The position numbers and the translations under genes were made by a program. From Bacteroidales bacterium (GTDB lineage Bacteria; Bacteroidota; Bacteroidia; Bacteroidales; UBA932), in the NCBI GenBank assembly GCA_024398295.1, contig JAKSJL010000009.1, forward strand, positions 1 through 41,883: DNA of 41,883 nucleotides, in the 5' to 3' direction. Positions 1 to 7,148 of this stretch are shown here, piece by piece (within the stretch, counting starts at the first letter, position 1; the number at the start of each line of letters is the position of its first letter). The notes beneath the pieces were generated by a model. The model was not told the origin of the DNA and searched no databases. It saw only the letters and a list, made by a program, of their open reading frames with translations.

Positions 1-40
1 TGGATGGCGATTCCGTGCGCAAGGGTCGGGCATTTCGATG

Positions 41-109
41 GAAAATGGCAGAAACCTGCCACACTTGCGCAAAGGGATGCTGCCAGAAGCCATTTTCGTG
101 AGCAAGTGT
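41..109. repeat. Nested inverted repeats in noncoding DNA
   Basis: Three inverted repeats interlock here. GAAAATGGC (41-49) pairs with GCCATTTTC (89-97). TGGCAG (46-51) pairs with CTGCCA (56-61) across a four-base loop. ACACTTGC (61-68) pairs with GCAAGTGT (102-109). The arms overlap, so the pairings are partly alternative. The stretch lies beyond the 3' end of the leftward transporter gene and immediately before the 51-base repeat array. No protein-coding signal is convincing. The role is unknown; it could be part of a transcript end or of a larger repeat element. Confidence 0.5.
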
Positions 110-119
110 CAACGCAAGG

Positions 120-272
120 GCGGTCCGGCGAGGGCTTTGTGCGTGGAGAAGCCTATTCTGCGCACGAGAGGCGGTCCGGCGAGGGTTTCGTGCGTGGAGA
201 GGCCCGTTTTGCGCACGAGAGACGGTCCAGCTGGGGTTTCGTGCGTGGAAACGCCTGTTCTGCGCACGAAAG
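120..272. repeat. Three tandem 51-base hairpin repeats
   Basis: Three head-to-tail copies of a 51-base unit lie at 120-170, 171-221 and 222-272, followed by a few bases of a fourth (273-280). Each unit holds an inverted repeat whose outer arms are TTTCGTGCG-like and CGCACGAAA-like. In copy three the arms at 237-245 and 263-271 match perfectly, and the stem extends inward through G-U pairs to a seven-base loop. The copies differ, but many differences keep pairing through wobble pairs, which suggests selection on structure. The unit length is a multiple of three, so reading frames run through it by default. No spacers are present, so this is not a CRISPR array. The rest of 273-362 shows nothing recognisable. 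Confidence 0.75.
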
Positions 273-362
273 ACGGCACAAAGCAGCGCAGCGGCGCAAG
301 GCAACAGCGAAATGCCGCAGCAAGGCCGCGGCCGGAGGGCGCAGGAAGACGGCGGGCGTGAG

Positions 363-962
363 CTAGGCGGCGTCGGGGAGGAGGAGGCGGTAGAGGTTGC
401 AGCCCAGGAAATTGCCGAGGACTATGCAGATGTACAGAAGGAGGATGCCCCACAGGTGCTCAGCCCAGAAGGCGAGCGGGCAGGTGAGGTAGTAGAAGGC
501 GTCGGCGACGCAGTGCGGGAAGCCGCAGACGATGAACATCGGCACGCAGAAGAGGAGCGGGAGCCACTTGTCCTTGCGGGCGAAGGTGACGGCGGTGGTC
601 ATGAGGAAGCCGCAGCCGATGGCCAGGGCGCCGGCGCGCAATGGGCCGATGGCGAGGCGGCCGGCGAGGATCTTCTCCGCCGATTCCTGCAGAGGCATCG
701 GCGAGAGCCGGGCAAGAAGGGCCACCAGGAGGCATCCGACAATGTTTCCGGCCAATATGAGCAGGAGCTGCAGCACCTCGCCTTTCTGGATGAAGCCGGC
801 TGTGCCGGTGTAGAGTTTAAGCTTGTAGCTGACTACGGCAAGTAGGCCGCAGGCGAAGAGCACTGCGCCTGCGATGCCGCCGATGGCGAGGTAGCCGAAG
901 CCCGCGACTCCGATGCAGATGCCCGCCATGACCGATGAGCGAAAGATAAGTCCTGTGTTCAT
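363..962 (-). CDS. Formate/nitrite transporter (FNT) family, short form
   Basis: This is a hydrophobic protein of about 199 residues with roughly six membrane segments. It begins MNTGLIFRSSVMAGICIG and carries FNT-like features: the glycine-rich first helix (AGICIGVAGFGYLAIGG), a GNIVGC segment in the middle, and FIVCGFPHCVADAF near the C-terminal third. FNT proteins are pentameric inner-membrane channels for small monovalent anions such as formate, nitrite or hydrosulfide. The classic members are about 270-280 residues, so this is a compact form. An upstream ATG at 998 exists, but the promoter at 968-999 would start transcription too late to include it, so the ATG at 962 is preferred. The base composition is notably GC-rich. 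Substrate is not predictable here. Confidence 0.8.
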   Translation of the reverse strand: MNTGLIFRSSVMAGICIGVAGFGYLAIGGIAGAVLFACGLLAVVSYKLKLYTGTAGFIQKGEVLQLLLILAGNIVGCLLVALLARLSPMPLQESAEKILAGRLAIGPLRAGALAIGCGFLMTTAVTFARKDKWLPLLFCVPMFIVCGFPHCVADAFYYLTCPLAFWAEHLWGILLLYICIVLGNFLGCNLYRLLLPDAA

Positions 963-967
963 TGTCA

Positions 968-999
968 CAAAAATATGCTTATATTTGATGAAACACAAA
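968..999 (-). promoter_or_regulatory. Promoter for the FNT transporter
   Basis: On the minus strand TTTG (999-996) is followed after 20 bases by TATTTTTG (975-968), a full match to the Bacteroidetes -33/-7 pattern TTTG-N19-21-TAnnTTTG. The expected transcription start falls at or within a few bases of the ATG at 962, so the messenger would be leaderless or nearly so. Confidence 0.6.
980..987 (+). promoter_or_regulatory. -7 element for the CPBP protease gene
   Basis: TATATTTG matches TAnnTTTG and lies 16 bases before the ATG at 1004. No good -33 element is present at 19-21 bases. It overlaps the spacer of the opposing FNT promoter, so the two divergent promoters would compete for polymerase. 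Confidence 0.5.
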
Positions 1000-1003
1000 A
1001 ATT

Positions 1004-1852
1004 ATGATGAAAAAAGATTTAGCTCTGTTCCTTGCTGTATGCTTCGGCATTTCTATCGCGAGCGCATTGGCCTTTAAACTGCTTGGAGGGCAGTATGCTT
1101 CCATCGCGGGCTCCCTTTTCGCCATGGCGTATATGCTGATTCCGATCATATCGGTGATTATCACTCAGCTCATCCTGAAGGAAAAGGTGCTCTCTAACAT
1201 TGGCTTAAAATTCAAGCTGAACAAGTGGTGGTTCATCGCCTGGCTCGGCATGCCTGTGTTCACTGTCGGCGCCCTGCTGCTCTCCGCCATCATGCCTGGC
1301 ACTGAGCTTTCCGGGCAGACGCCAATCATGTTGCAACAGATGGAAGCGCTTAAGGCGCAGGGACTTGCATTGGGCCCATGGGGCATTTTCTTCATCACCC
1401 TCATGAGCGCGTATGCAGCCGGCCTCACCATCAACGCCGTCTTCGCCTTCGGCGAGGAGGCTGCCTGGCGTGGCTACCTCATGCACGTCCTCGACGACAT
1501 GGGTTTCTGGAACCGCTCGCTTCTCATCGGCTTCATCTGGGGCATCTGGCATGCGCCAATCATCTTGATGGGACACAACTACCCTCAGCACCCGGTGGCT
1601 GGCGTGTTCATGATGATAGCTTTCTGCATCCTGCTGACCCCGATCATGAACTTCTTCCGCGAGAAGTCAGGCTCGGCCGTCGTCGCTGCCATCGCCCATG
1701 GCGTGATCAATGCCACCGCAGGCGTCTCCCTCATGTATCTCACCACCCAGAACGACCTCCTCTACGGAGCGACCGGCCTCGCCGGCTTCCTAGTTCTCAT
1801 AGTGCTTGACCTCTGCATCCTGGCGTACCAGAAGCGGACCCACTCTATTTAG
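1004..1852 (+). CDS. CPBP/CAAX-type intramembrane metalloprotease
   Basis: This 282-residue polytopic membrane protein carries the three hallmarks of the CPBP (Abi) family: GEEAAWRG with the glutamate pair at 151-152 and R156, FIWGIWHAPI with H183, and AIAHGVINA with H232 and the following Asn. These residues form the presumed zinc or catalytic site inside the membrane. Eight or so hydrophobic segments are visible. Bacterial members cleave membrane substrates or act in bacteriocin self-immunity; the substrate here is unknown. It starts MMKKDL, with ATG at 1004 and 1007 both possible. It stands alone, divergent from the transporter and ahead of the sugar-locus regulator, and looks like a host housekeeping gene at the locus boundary. 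Confidence 0.88.
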   Translation: MMKKDLALFLAVCFGISIASALAFKLLGGQYASIAGSLFAMAYMLIPIISVIITQLILKEKVLSNIGLKFKLNKWWFIAWLGMPVFTVGALLLSAIMPGTELSGQTPIMLQQMEALKAQGLALGPWGIFFITLMSAYAAGLTINAVFAFGEEAAWRGYLMHVLDDMGFWNRSLLIGFIWGIWHAPIILMGHNYPQHPVAGVFMMIAFCILLTPIMNFFREKSGSAVVAAIAHGVINATAGVSLMYLTTQNDLLYGATGLAGFLVLIVLDLCILAYQKRTHSI

Positions 1853-1922
1853 CGACCGGCCATTCCCAAAACGAATTGCAGGAAGAAAAAAGCCACTTAT
1901 TTAGAATTAGGATTCTTTTTCG

Positions 1923-1930
1923 TATCTTTG
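1923..1930 (+). promoter_or_regulatory. -7 element for the regulator-GH31 operon
   Basis: TATCTTTG matches TAnnTTTG and sits 17 bases before the ATG at 1948. A possible weak -33 element is TTTAG near 1900-1904. The short leader argues for starting the protein at 1948 rather than at the in-frame ATG at 1876. Confidence 0.6.
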
Positions 1931-1947
1931 TGTATAACCACATAGAT

Positions 1948-4617
1948 ATGCACTTCAGGCGCCTTTTATTCATATTCGCAGCTTGCATCCTACCTCTCGT
2001 GCTTCATGCAGAGACCTTGCCTTTCTCGCCATTGGTAAGAAACTGGTCCACAGCCGACCAGGATGCTGGTCGTCAGAACTGGGGCATCACCCAGGACAAT
2101 GATGGAGTCATCTACCTGGCGAACCAGTCATGCCTGCTGGAGTTTGACGGCTTCACCTGGAAGCAAATCATGCTGCCTGGAAAGGCAATTGTCAGGTCTG
2201 TGGCCATCTCCCCGTCCGGAGATATCTTTGTGGGTTCATACAAGGAATTCGGCTACTTCTCCAAAGAGAAGTCCGGAGAGCTCTCCTACCACTCCATCTC
2301 AGCGCAATGCACGGAAGAGCAGCTCAGCACCAGCGACATCTGGAGCATTATCTTCATGGATGGAAAGGTATATTTCCAGTCGTTCTCAAGGATCTACGTC
2401 TATGATGGCGAGAAAGTGAGCATCATAGAAAAGCAGGTAGTGAACCTCTTCCACGTCGGAGACTATCTCTATGCACAGCTCATGAATGGAGGCGTCGGGC
2501 AGTTCAGCGCAGATGGCACCTGCAAGATAGTCGTGTCATCAGAAGGCCTGAACATCTCCACCATGCTCCCATTCAGAGACGGCAAGGTGCTGATGGCATC
2601 CATCAGCAAAGGACTCTACATCTTCGACCCAAAGACAGGAGCTTTCGATGCCTTCCACACAGACGCAGATTCATTCATCGTGAATGGAGACATAAACAGA
2701 AGCATACAGGACCAGTCGGGACACATCATCTTGGGTTCCAGTTCGAAGGGAGTCACAGCCTTGGATCAGGACGGCCGTTTCCTATGGCACATCGAAAGAA
2801 AGTCAGACCTCCAGAACGAGACTGTCCTCGGCATGCTCTGCGACAGAGAAGGTAACATCTGGACCGCTCTGGACGACGGTGTGTCCATGATACTTAATAA
2901 TGCTTCCTACAGTTGCTTCCAGGCCTCAACCGAGGAGATCGGCATGGTTTACGACGCTTGCCTTCATAACGACAAGCTCTATCTTGCCACAAACAAAGGT
3001 CTGTATGGACTGACAGAGAAGGGTATCTCCAAAGAAGCAGATATCAATGGACAGACATGGTATGTCAAGTGCTTTGACGATGAGCTATTCATCGGAAACA
3101 ACCTAGCCACATACAGAAAGACATCAAACAGCATACGCGTCGGTTCAGATGACAGTGGTTCCATCTGTATCAAGGAAATCTATTGGTCAAACAATGAAAG
3201 ACATCTTCTCGAAGGCACCTACCTCGGTATCAGAAGATACGACATGGATCCATTCCTCCACAGGTGGAGGGCTGCTGAGTTCATCCCCGGCACGGCGCTG
3301 ACAAAGAACATAGAGATAGACGCCACCTCACACATCTGGCACGAAAACCTCCAGAGAGGCATCTCCAGACTCACCCTTTCTCCTGACATGAAGACGGTAC
3401 TGGAAGTGAAGGAGTTTGACATGCTGTCTGGAAAGAATGGGAAATTCACCCTCTTCAAGATAAACGGAAGGATTGCCTTTACAGACGGAGATTCATTCTT
3501 CACCTACGATGACATCGCCGGCGAGATTATACCATACTCTACCCTCAATGAGGTGGCAGGTCACGTGAAAGGCGTGCACGACGCCACTAGAGGAGAAGGC
3601 ACAAGTTTCTGGCTGGTAGGAAACAAGGAGGTCGTACAGCTTGACTGCTCTGACAGCCAGTACAGAATCATACGGGAAATCCCTCTCCAGATATTTGGCG
3701 TGGTGTCTGAGGACAGGTCACGAGTAGTGTATGACAAGGATTCTGGACATACCTTCCTTTGCCTGAACAACAAAATCATCCAGATTTCCGACGCACATGC
3801 TTCTACTCCAAACGCCGTACTAAGTCTTCTTGAGTGCGAGATTTCAAACAATGCTGGACAGAGATATACCATCTCTGGGCCAGGAAAGATAACGACCAAG
3901 AGAGGTTATAGCCACGTCTCATTTACGCTCAGATACCCAGAATACAGCGATTTCGGAGTGGCTATCCAGTATAGGCTAAAGGGAGTGAGCGACAGCTGGG
4001 AGACCCTGCTTCCTACGCAGATGACCCAGTCTTTCCAGCGACTCAAGTCGCGTCATTATCACTACCAGGCAAGGGTACTCTCATCTGACCACGAGGAACT
4101 ATATTCGATAGACGTGCCTATAAGGGTACTTAGCCATTGGTACTTCAGCAAGCTGATGATACTGGTCTATCTACTGCTGTCCCTCTCCATCGGAGTCTTC
4201 CTTGGGCAGTTGATGAGAAAGCACACCGATGAGCTCATACGCCTGAAGGACAAGGTAGATGAGGAGAAGAACGCCAAGGACGAGATAGAGAGCCGCCTTA
4301 AGAAAAAGGAGGAAGAGCTGGCCAGCATGGTCATGGGAGGCATGGGAAATGACTCGAAGAGATGGGAGATCTTCAGGCAGAACTTCGAGAGAGTGGAAGA
4401 GCACTTCTTCTCAAACCTCACCAGCAGATACCCTGACCTCACATCTTCGGACCTCAAGTTCTGTGCTCTCCTCAGGCTCAACATGTCCACCAAGGAGATC
4501 GCAGACGCATTGAACCTTACCACCAGAGGAGTGGAATCGGCCCGCTACAGGCTTAGAAGGAAGTTCGGCCTGGAGCAGAGCGAGTCACTTACTGCCTTCA
4601 TACATAGCATCAATTAA
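1948..4617 (+). CDS. Membrane-anchored beta-propeller sensor with LuxR-type HTH
   Basis: This 889-residue single-protein regulator has a signal peptide (MHFRRLLFIFAACILPLVLHA), then a long periplasmic region of propeller-like repeats (WGITQDNDGVIYLAN, GNIWTALDDGVS and similar, as in two-component regulator propeller proteins). A Y_Y_Y-type domain follows at about 652-731 and one membrane helix at about 735-757. After it come a charged coiled coil (about 760-800) and a cytoplasmic C-terminal helix-turn-helix (about 832-875, with STKEIADALNLTTRGVESARYR). There is no histidine kinase or receiver domain, so it differs from the usual hybrid two-component sensors of sugar loci. The family is expected to sense an oligosaccharide outside and activate transcription directly. 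It is nine bases upstream of GH31 and is the best candidate regulator of locus 1. The ORF remains open upstream to 1876, but 1948 gives a clean signal peptide. Confidence 0.85.
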   Translation: MHFRRLLFIFAACILPLVLHAETLPFSPLVRNWSTADQDAGRQNWGITQDNDGVIYLANQSCLLEFDGFTWKQIMLPGKAIVRSVAISPSGDIFVGSYKEFGYFSKEKSGELSYHSISAQCTEEQLSTSDIWSIIFMDGKVYFQSFSRIYVYDGEKVSIIEKQVVNLFHVGDYLYAQLMNGGVGQFSADGTCKIVVSSEGLNISTMLPFRDGKVLMASISKGLYIFDPKTGAFDAFHTDADSFIVNGDINRSIQDQSGHIILGSSSKGVTALDQDGRFLWHIERKSDLQNETVLGMLCDREGNIWTALDDGVSMILNNASYSCFQASTEEIGMVYDACLHNDKLYLATNKGLYGLTEKGISKEADINGQTWYVKCFDDELFIGNNLATYRKTSNSIRVGSDDSGSICIKEIYWSNNERHLLEGTYLGIRRYDMDPFLHRWRAAEFIPGTALTKNIEIDATSHIWHENLQRGISRLTLSPDMKTVLEVKEFDMLSGKNGKFTLFKINGRIAFTDGDSFFTYDDIAGEIIPYSTLNEVAGHVKGVHDATRGEGTSFWLVGNKEVVQLDCSDSQYRIIREIPLQIFGVVSEDRSRVVYDKDSGHTFLCLNNKIIQISDAHASTPNAVLSLLECEISNNAGQRYTISGPGKITTKRGYSHVSFTLRYPEYSDFGVAIQYRLKGVSDSWETLLPTQMTQSFQRLKSRHYHYQARVLSSDHEELYSIDVPIRVLSHWYFSKLMILVYLLLSLSIGVFLGQLMRKHTDELIRLKDKVDEEKNAKDEIESRLKKKEEELASMVMGGMGNDSKRWEIFRQNFERVEEHFFSNLTSRYPDLTSSDLKFCALLRLNMSTKEIADALNLTTRGVESARYRLRRKFGLEQSESLTAFIHSIN

Positions 4618-4626
4618 CAGCTGATC

Positions 4627-7116
4627 ATGAGAAAAAAACTATTTATATTGACCATTGCGCTAGCCATCTGCGCCATGGCCAAAGCACAGCCGTCCGATAT
4701 CGGAGCAGTCAAGTCATATAAGATAGGCACACATGCCGTAGAAGGCAAGACAGAAAGTGCCCGCTTCGAGGTGAAAGCCTACGACGAAAACACCATACGC
4801 GTACGCGTGACCCAGAACCCGGCAGGCTTCAGGGACTTCTCGTACATGCTGACAGCAGAAGTGGAGAAGATGACGGCGAAGAACGTGAGCATCAGTCAGA
4901 AAAATGGCGTCATTTACCTGAAAACTCCGAAAATCGAGGCTAGAATCAGCTGTAAGCCATCTTTCCTTATAGCTTTCTACGATACGGAAGGAAGGTTGCT
5001 GAACGCAGACGAGCCAGGAAAAGGCTTCGGCACAAGCTTCTACGGAGGCAGGGTCACGAGCTATAAGTCCCTCCAGCCCGGAGAGCGCTTCGTCGGTCTA
5101 GGCGAAGCTTTGGGAAACCTTGACCGCAGGGGATCTGTGGTGAAGATGCAGAATACCGACACATTCAACTACGGCGATCCACGCCTGCCGATGTACACAA
5201 ATGTCCCATTCTACATGGGCATACTCGAAGACAGGTGCTACGGCATATTCTACCATAACTCCTACGAGGGCACGGTCAATTTCGGCGCCGGCAACATGCG
5301 TTGCATGACCATTTCTCACGAAGGAGGCGATGCCGACTACTTCTTCTTCCATGACGACAGTCCAGCGAAGATACTCGAGGCCTACACCGCAGTGACCGGT
5401 CGCAGCCCGCTGCCACCACTCTGGAGCCTTGGCTTCCACCAGTCGCGCTGCAGCTACTACACCGAAGCGCAGGTACGCGAGCTCGCGAGGGCCTTCAGAA
5501 GCAAGCAGATTCCACTCGACTGCATAGTGCTTGACGCCGACTATCTGGTGGACTACAAGCCCTTCGTGATCAACGAAGAGCGCTTCCCAGACATGGCGAA
5601 AATGGCGGCTGACCTGAAAGATGACGGCATACGCCTCACTGCATCTGTGAATCCAGGCATCTCGACGGACAATGATTACGCGCCCCTCCACTCAGCCATA
5701 GAGGAGGACGTGCTTCTAAAATACGCCGACGGCACACGCTACGTCGCGCCTATCGACCCAAACATAAACTGCTATGTGGACTATACCCTCCCTGAGGGAA
5801 GGCAGTGGTGGAAGAAGATGATGAAGGTGATGGCGGCCAATGGCATCAGCGGCTACTGGAACGACATGAATGAGCCTGCGGTATCAGAGAGTGTGGTTCC
5901 TGACAATGTCTGCTTCGATTTCGACGGTCACCATTCATCAGCGATGGAGGCGAAGAACCTCTTCGGTATGCTCATGGCACGCTCTTCATACGAGGCTGGA
6001 CTTCAGAATGTAGCCAATGAAAGGCCTTTCGTGCTCACGCGCTCAGGCTTCGCCGGCGTACAACGCTATTCAGGCGTCTGGACAGGAGACAACACAGCGA
6101 AATCTGACCACCTTCTTCTCGCAAATCTGCTGAACTCACAGATGGGACTCAGCGGAATCCCTTTCACTGGAGCCGACATAGGAGGCTTCATCGGCGATGG
6201 AAACAAGGACCTGTACACAAGATGGATACAGTCCGGTGTATTCTCGGCTTTCGTGAGAGCTCATAGAATAGCCTTCGCTTCCGGAAATGAACCTTGGTCA
6301 TACGGAGAAATCCCTGAAGGAATAGCCAAGACCTATATCGGGCTACGCTACAAGCTCCTCCCTTATATCTACTCATCCTTCAAGGAGACCACCAGAAACG
6401 GCATGCCTCTTACCAGAAGCCTCTGTTTCACAGACCCTTACGATTCACGTACCTACGATAGCAGATACCAGTATGAGTTCCTGTTCGGACCTTCAATGCT
6501 GGTCGTTCCGGTCATTCCTGAGGAGAACTCTACTCCTATGTTCCTTCCAGAAGGCGAATGGTATGACATCTATACCGATAAGGTCCTGAACGGCAGCATT
6601 GAAATGAGCCAGGCATACCCGGAGTATGAGTTGCCTCTCTTCATCAAGTCGTCGAGCATCATTCCGATGCAGAGCGTGGTGCAGTCTACAATGGAGACTC
6701 CCTCCGACACGCTTTACATCCATCTGTACAATGGTAAAGAGAGCAGCAGCTTCGATTACTATGAGGACGACGGCATCAGTTTCAACTACCGTAATGGAGA
6801 ATTCCACTCCAGAAAGATGCTCTGGTCTGACGGCAAGTTGACTCTAGGCAAGGCACAGGGGAACATGGATTCGAGATTCACCAAGTTCTGTATCATCCTT
6901 CACGGCTTCTCTGACGATGTCAACGTAGTATCTGATGGAAAGAATCTGGCCCTGACAGAGCGTGACATCCGGCTGTTTGACCCTACCGGAGATATCCTCT
7001 GCTACTTCGAGAAGTCTCTTAGAATAAAGGCCGAGGCACAGTGTAAGCCATTGATTGGCAAGTGCTTCACGATGGATTACAAAAATTCCGAGATCAAAAT
7101 ATTGATCTCGGAATAA
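4627..7116 (+). CDS. GH31 family alpha-glucosidase
   Basis: This exported enzyme of 829 residues has a cleavable signal (ends MAKA-Q). The GH31 barrel shows the nucleophile motif GYWNDMNEPA (D413) and the acid/base in GVWTGDNTAK (D488). The NDMNEP form is typical of alpha-glucosidases rather than alpha-xylosidases. N-terminal and C-terminal beta-sandwich regions flank the barrel, the last resembling DUF5110. The reaction is retaining hydrolysis of terminal alpha-glucosidic bonds, probably in the periplasm. It lies nine bases behind the regulator and is presumably co-transcribed, so the operon pairs a sensor with one enzyme. Its last codons form one arm of a perfect hairpin that serves the opposing operon. 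Exact linkage preference cannot be read from the sequence. Confidence 0.9.
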   Translation: MRKKLFILTIALAICAMAKAQPSDIGAVKSYKIGTHAVEGKTESARFEVKAYDENTIRVRVTQNPAGFRDFSYMLTAEVEKMTAKNVSISQKNGVIYLKTPKIEARISCKPSFLIAFYDTEGRLLNADEPGKGFGTSFYGGRVTSYKSLQPGERFVGLGEALGNLDRRGSVVKMQNTDTFNYGDPRLPMYTNVPFYMGILEDRCYGIFYHNSYEGTVNFGAGNMRCMTISHEGGDADYFFFHDDSPAKILEAYTAVTGRSPLPPLWSLGFHQSRCSYYTEAQVRELARAFRSKQIPLDCIVLDADYLVDYKPFVINEERFPDMAKMAADLKDDGIRLTASVNPGISTDNDYAPLHSAIEEDVLLKYADGTRYVAPIDPNINCYVDYTLPEGRQWWKKMMKVMAANGISGYWNDMNEPAVSESVVPDNVCFDFDGHHSSAMEAKNLFGMLMARSSYEAGLQNVANERPFVLTRSGFAGVQRYSGVWTGDNTAKSDHLLLANLLNSQMGLSGIPFTGADIGGFIGDGNKDLYTRWIQSGVFSAFVRAHRIAFASGNEPWSYGEIPEGIAKTYIGLRYKLLPYIYSSFKETTRNGMPLTRSLCFTDPYDSRTYDSRYQYEFLFGPSMLVVPVIPEENSTPMFLPEGEWYDIYTDKVLNGSIEMSQAYPEYELPLFIKSSSIIPMQSVVQSTMETPSDTLYIHLYNGKESSSFDYYEDDGISFNYRNGEFHSRKMLWSDGKLTLGKAQGNMDSRFTKFCIILHGFSDDVNVVSDGKNLALTERDIRLFDPTGDILCYFEKSLRIKAEAQCKPLIGKCFTMDYKNSEIKILISE
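7081..7113 (-). terminator. Rho-independent terminator for the leftward GH operon
   Basis: A perfect 12-base stem, TTCCGAGATCAA (7086-7097) and TTGATCTCGGAA (7102-7113), closes a four-base loop. Read leftward it is followed by TTTTT (7085-7081), so it terminates transcripts from the GH3-GH144-GH43 operon. On the plus strand no U-run follows. The hairpin lies wholly inside the final GH31 codons, ending one base before its stop codon. Confidence 0.85.
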
Positions 7117-7148
7117 ATGCAATCGTCTGTAGAACCCTACACGCAGAA

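Noticed and set aside
120-280. Possible CRISPR array
   Set aside because: The 51-base units are contiguous with no unique spacers, and no cas genes are present.
4-453. Long overlapping reading frames on both strands across the 51-base repeats
   Set aside because: The repeat unit is a multiple of three and GC-rich, so frames stay open by default. The translations are low-complexity and have no domain or start signal.
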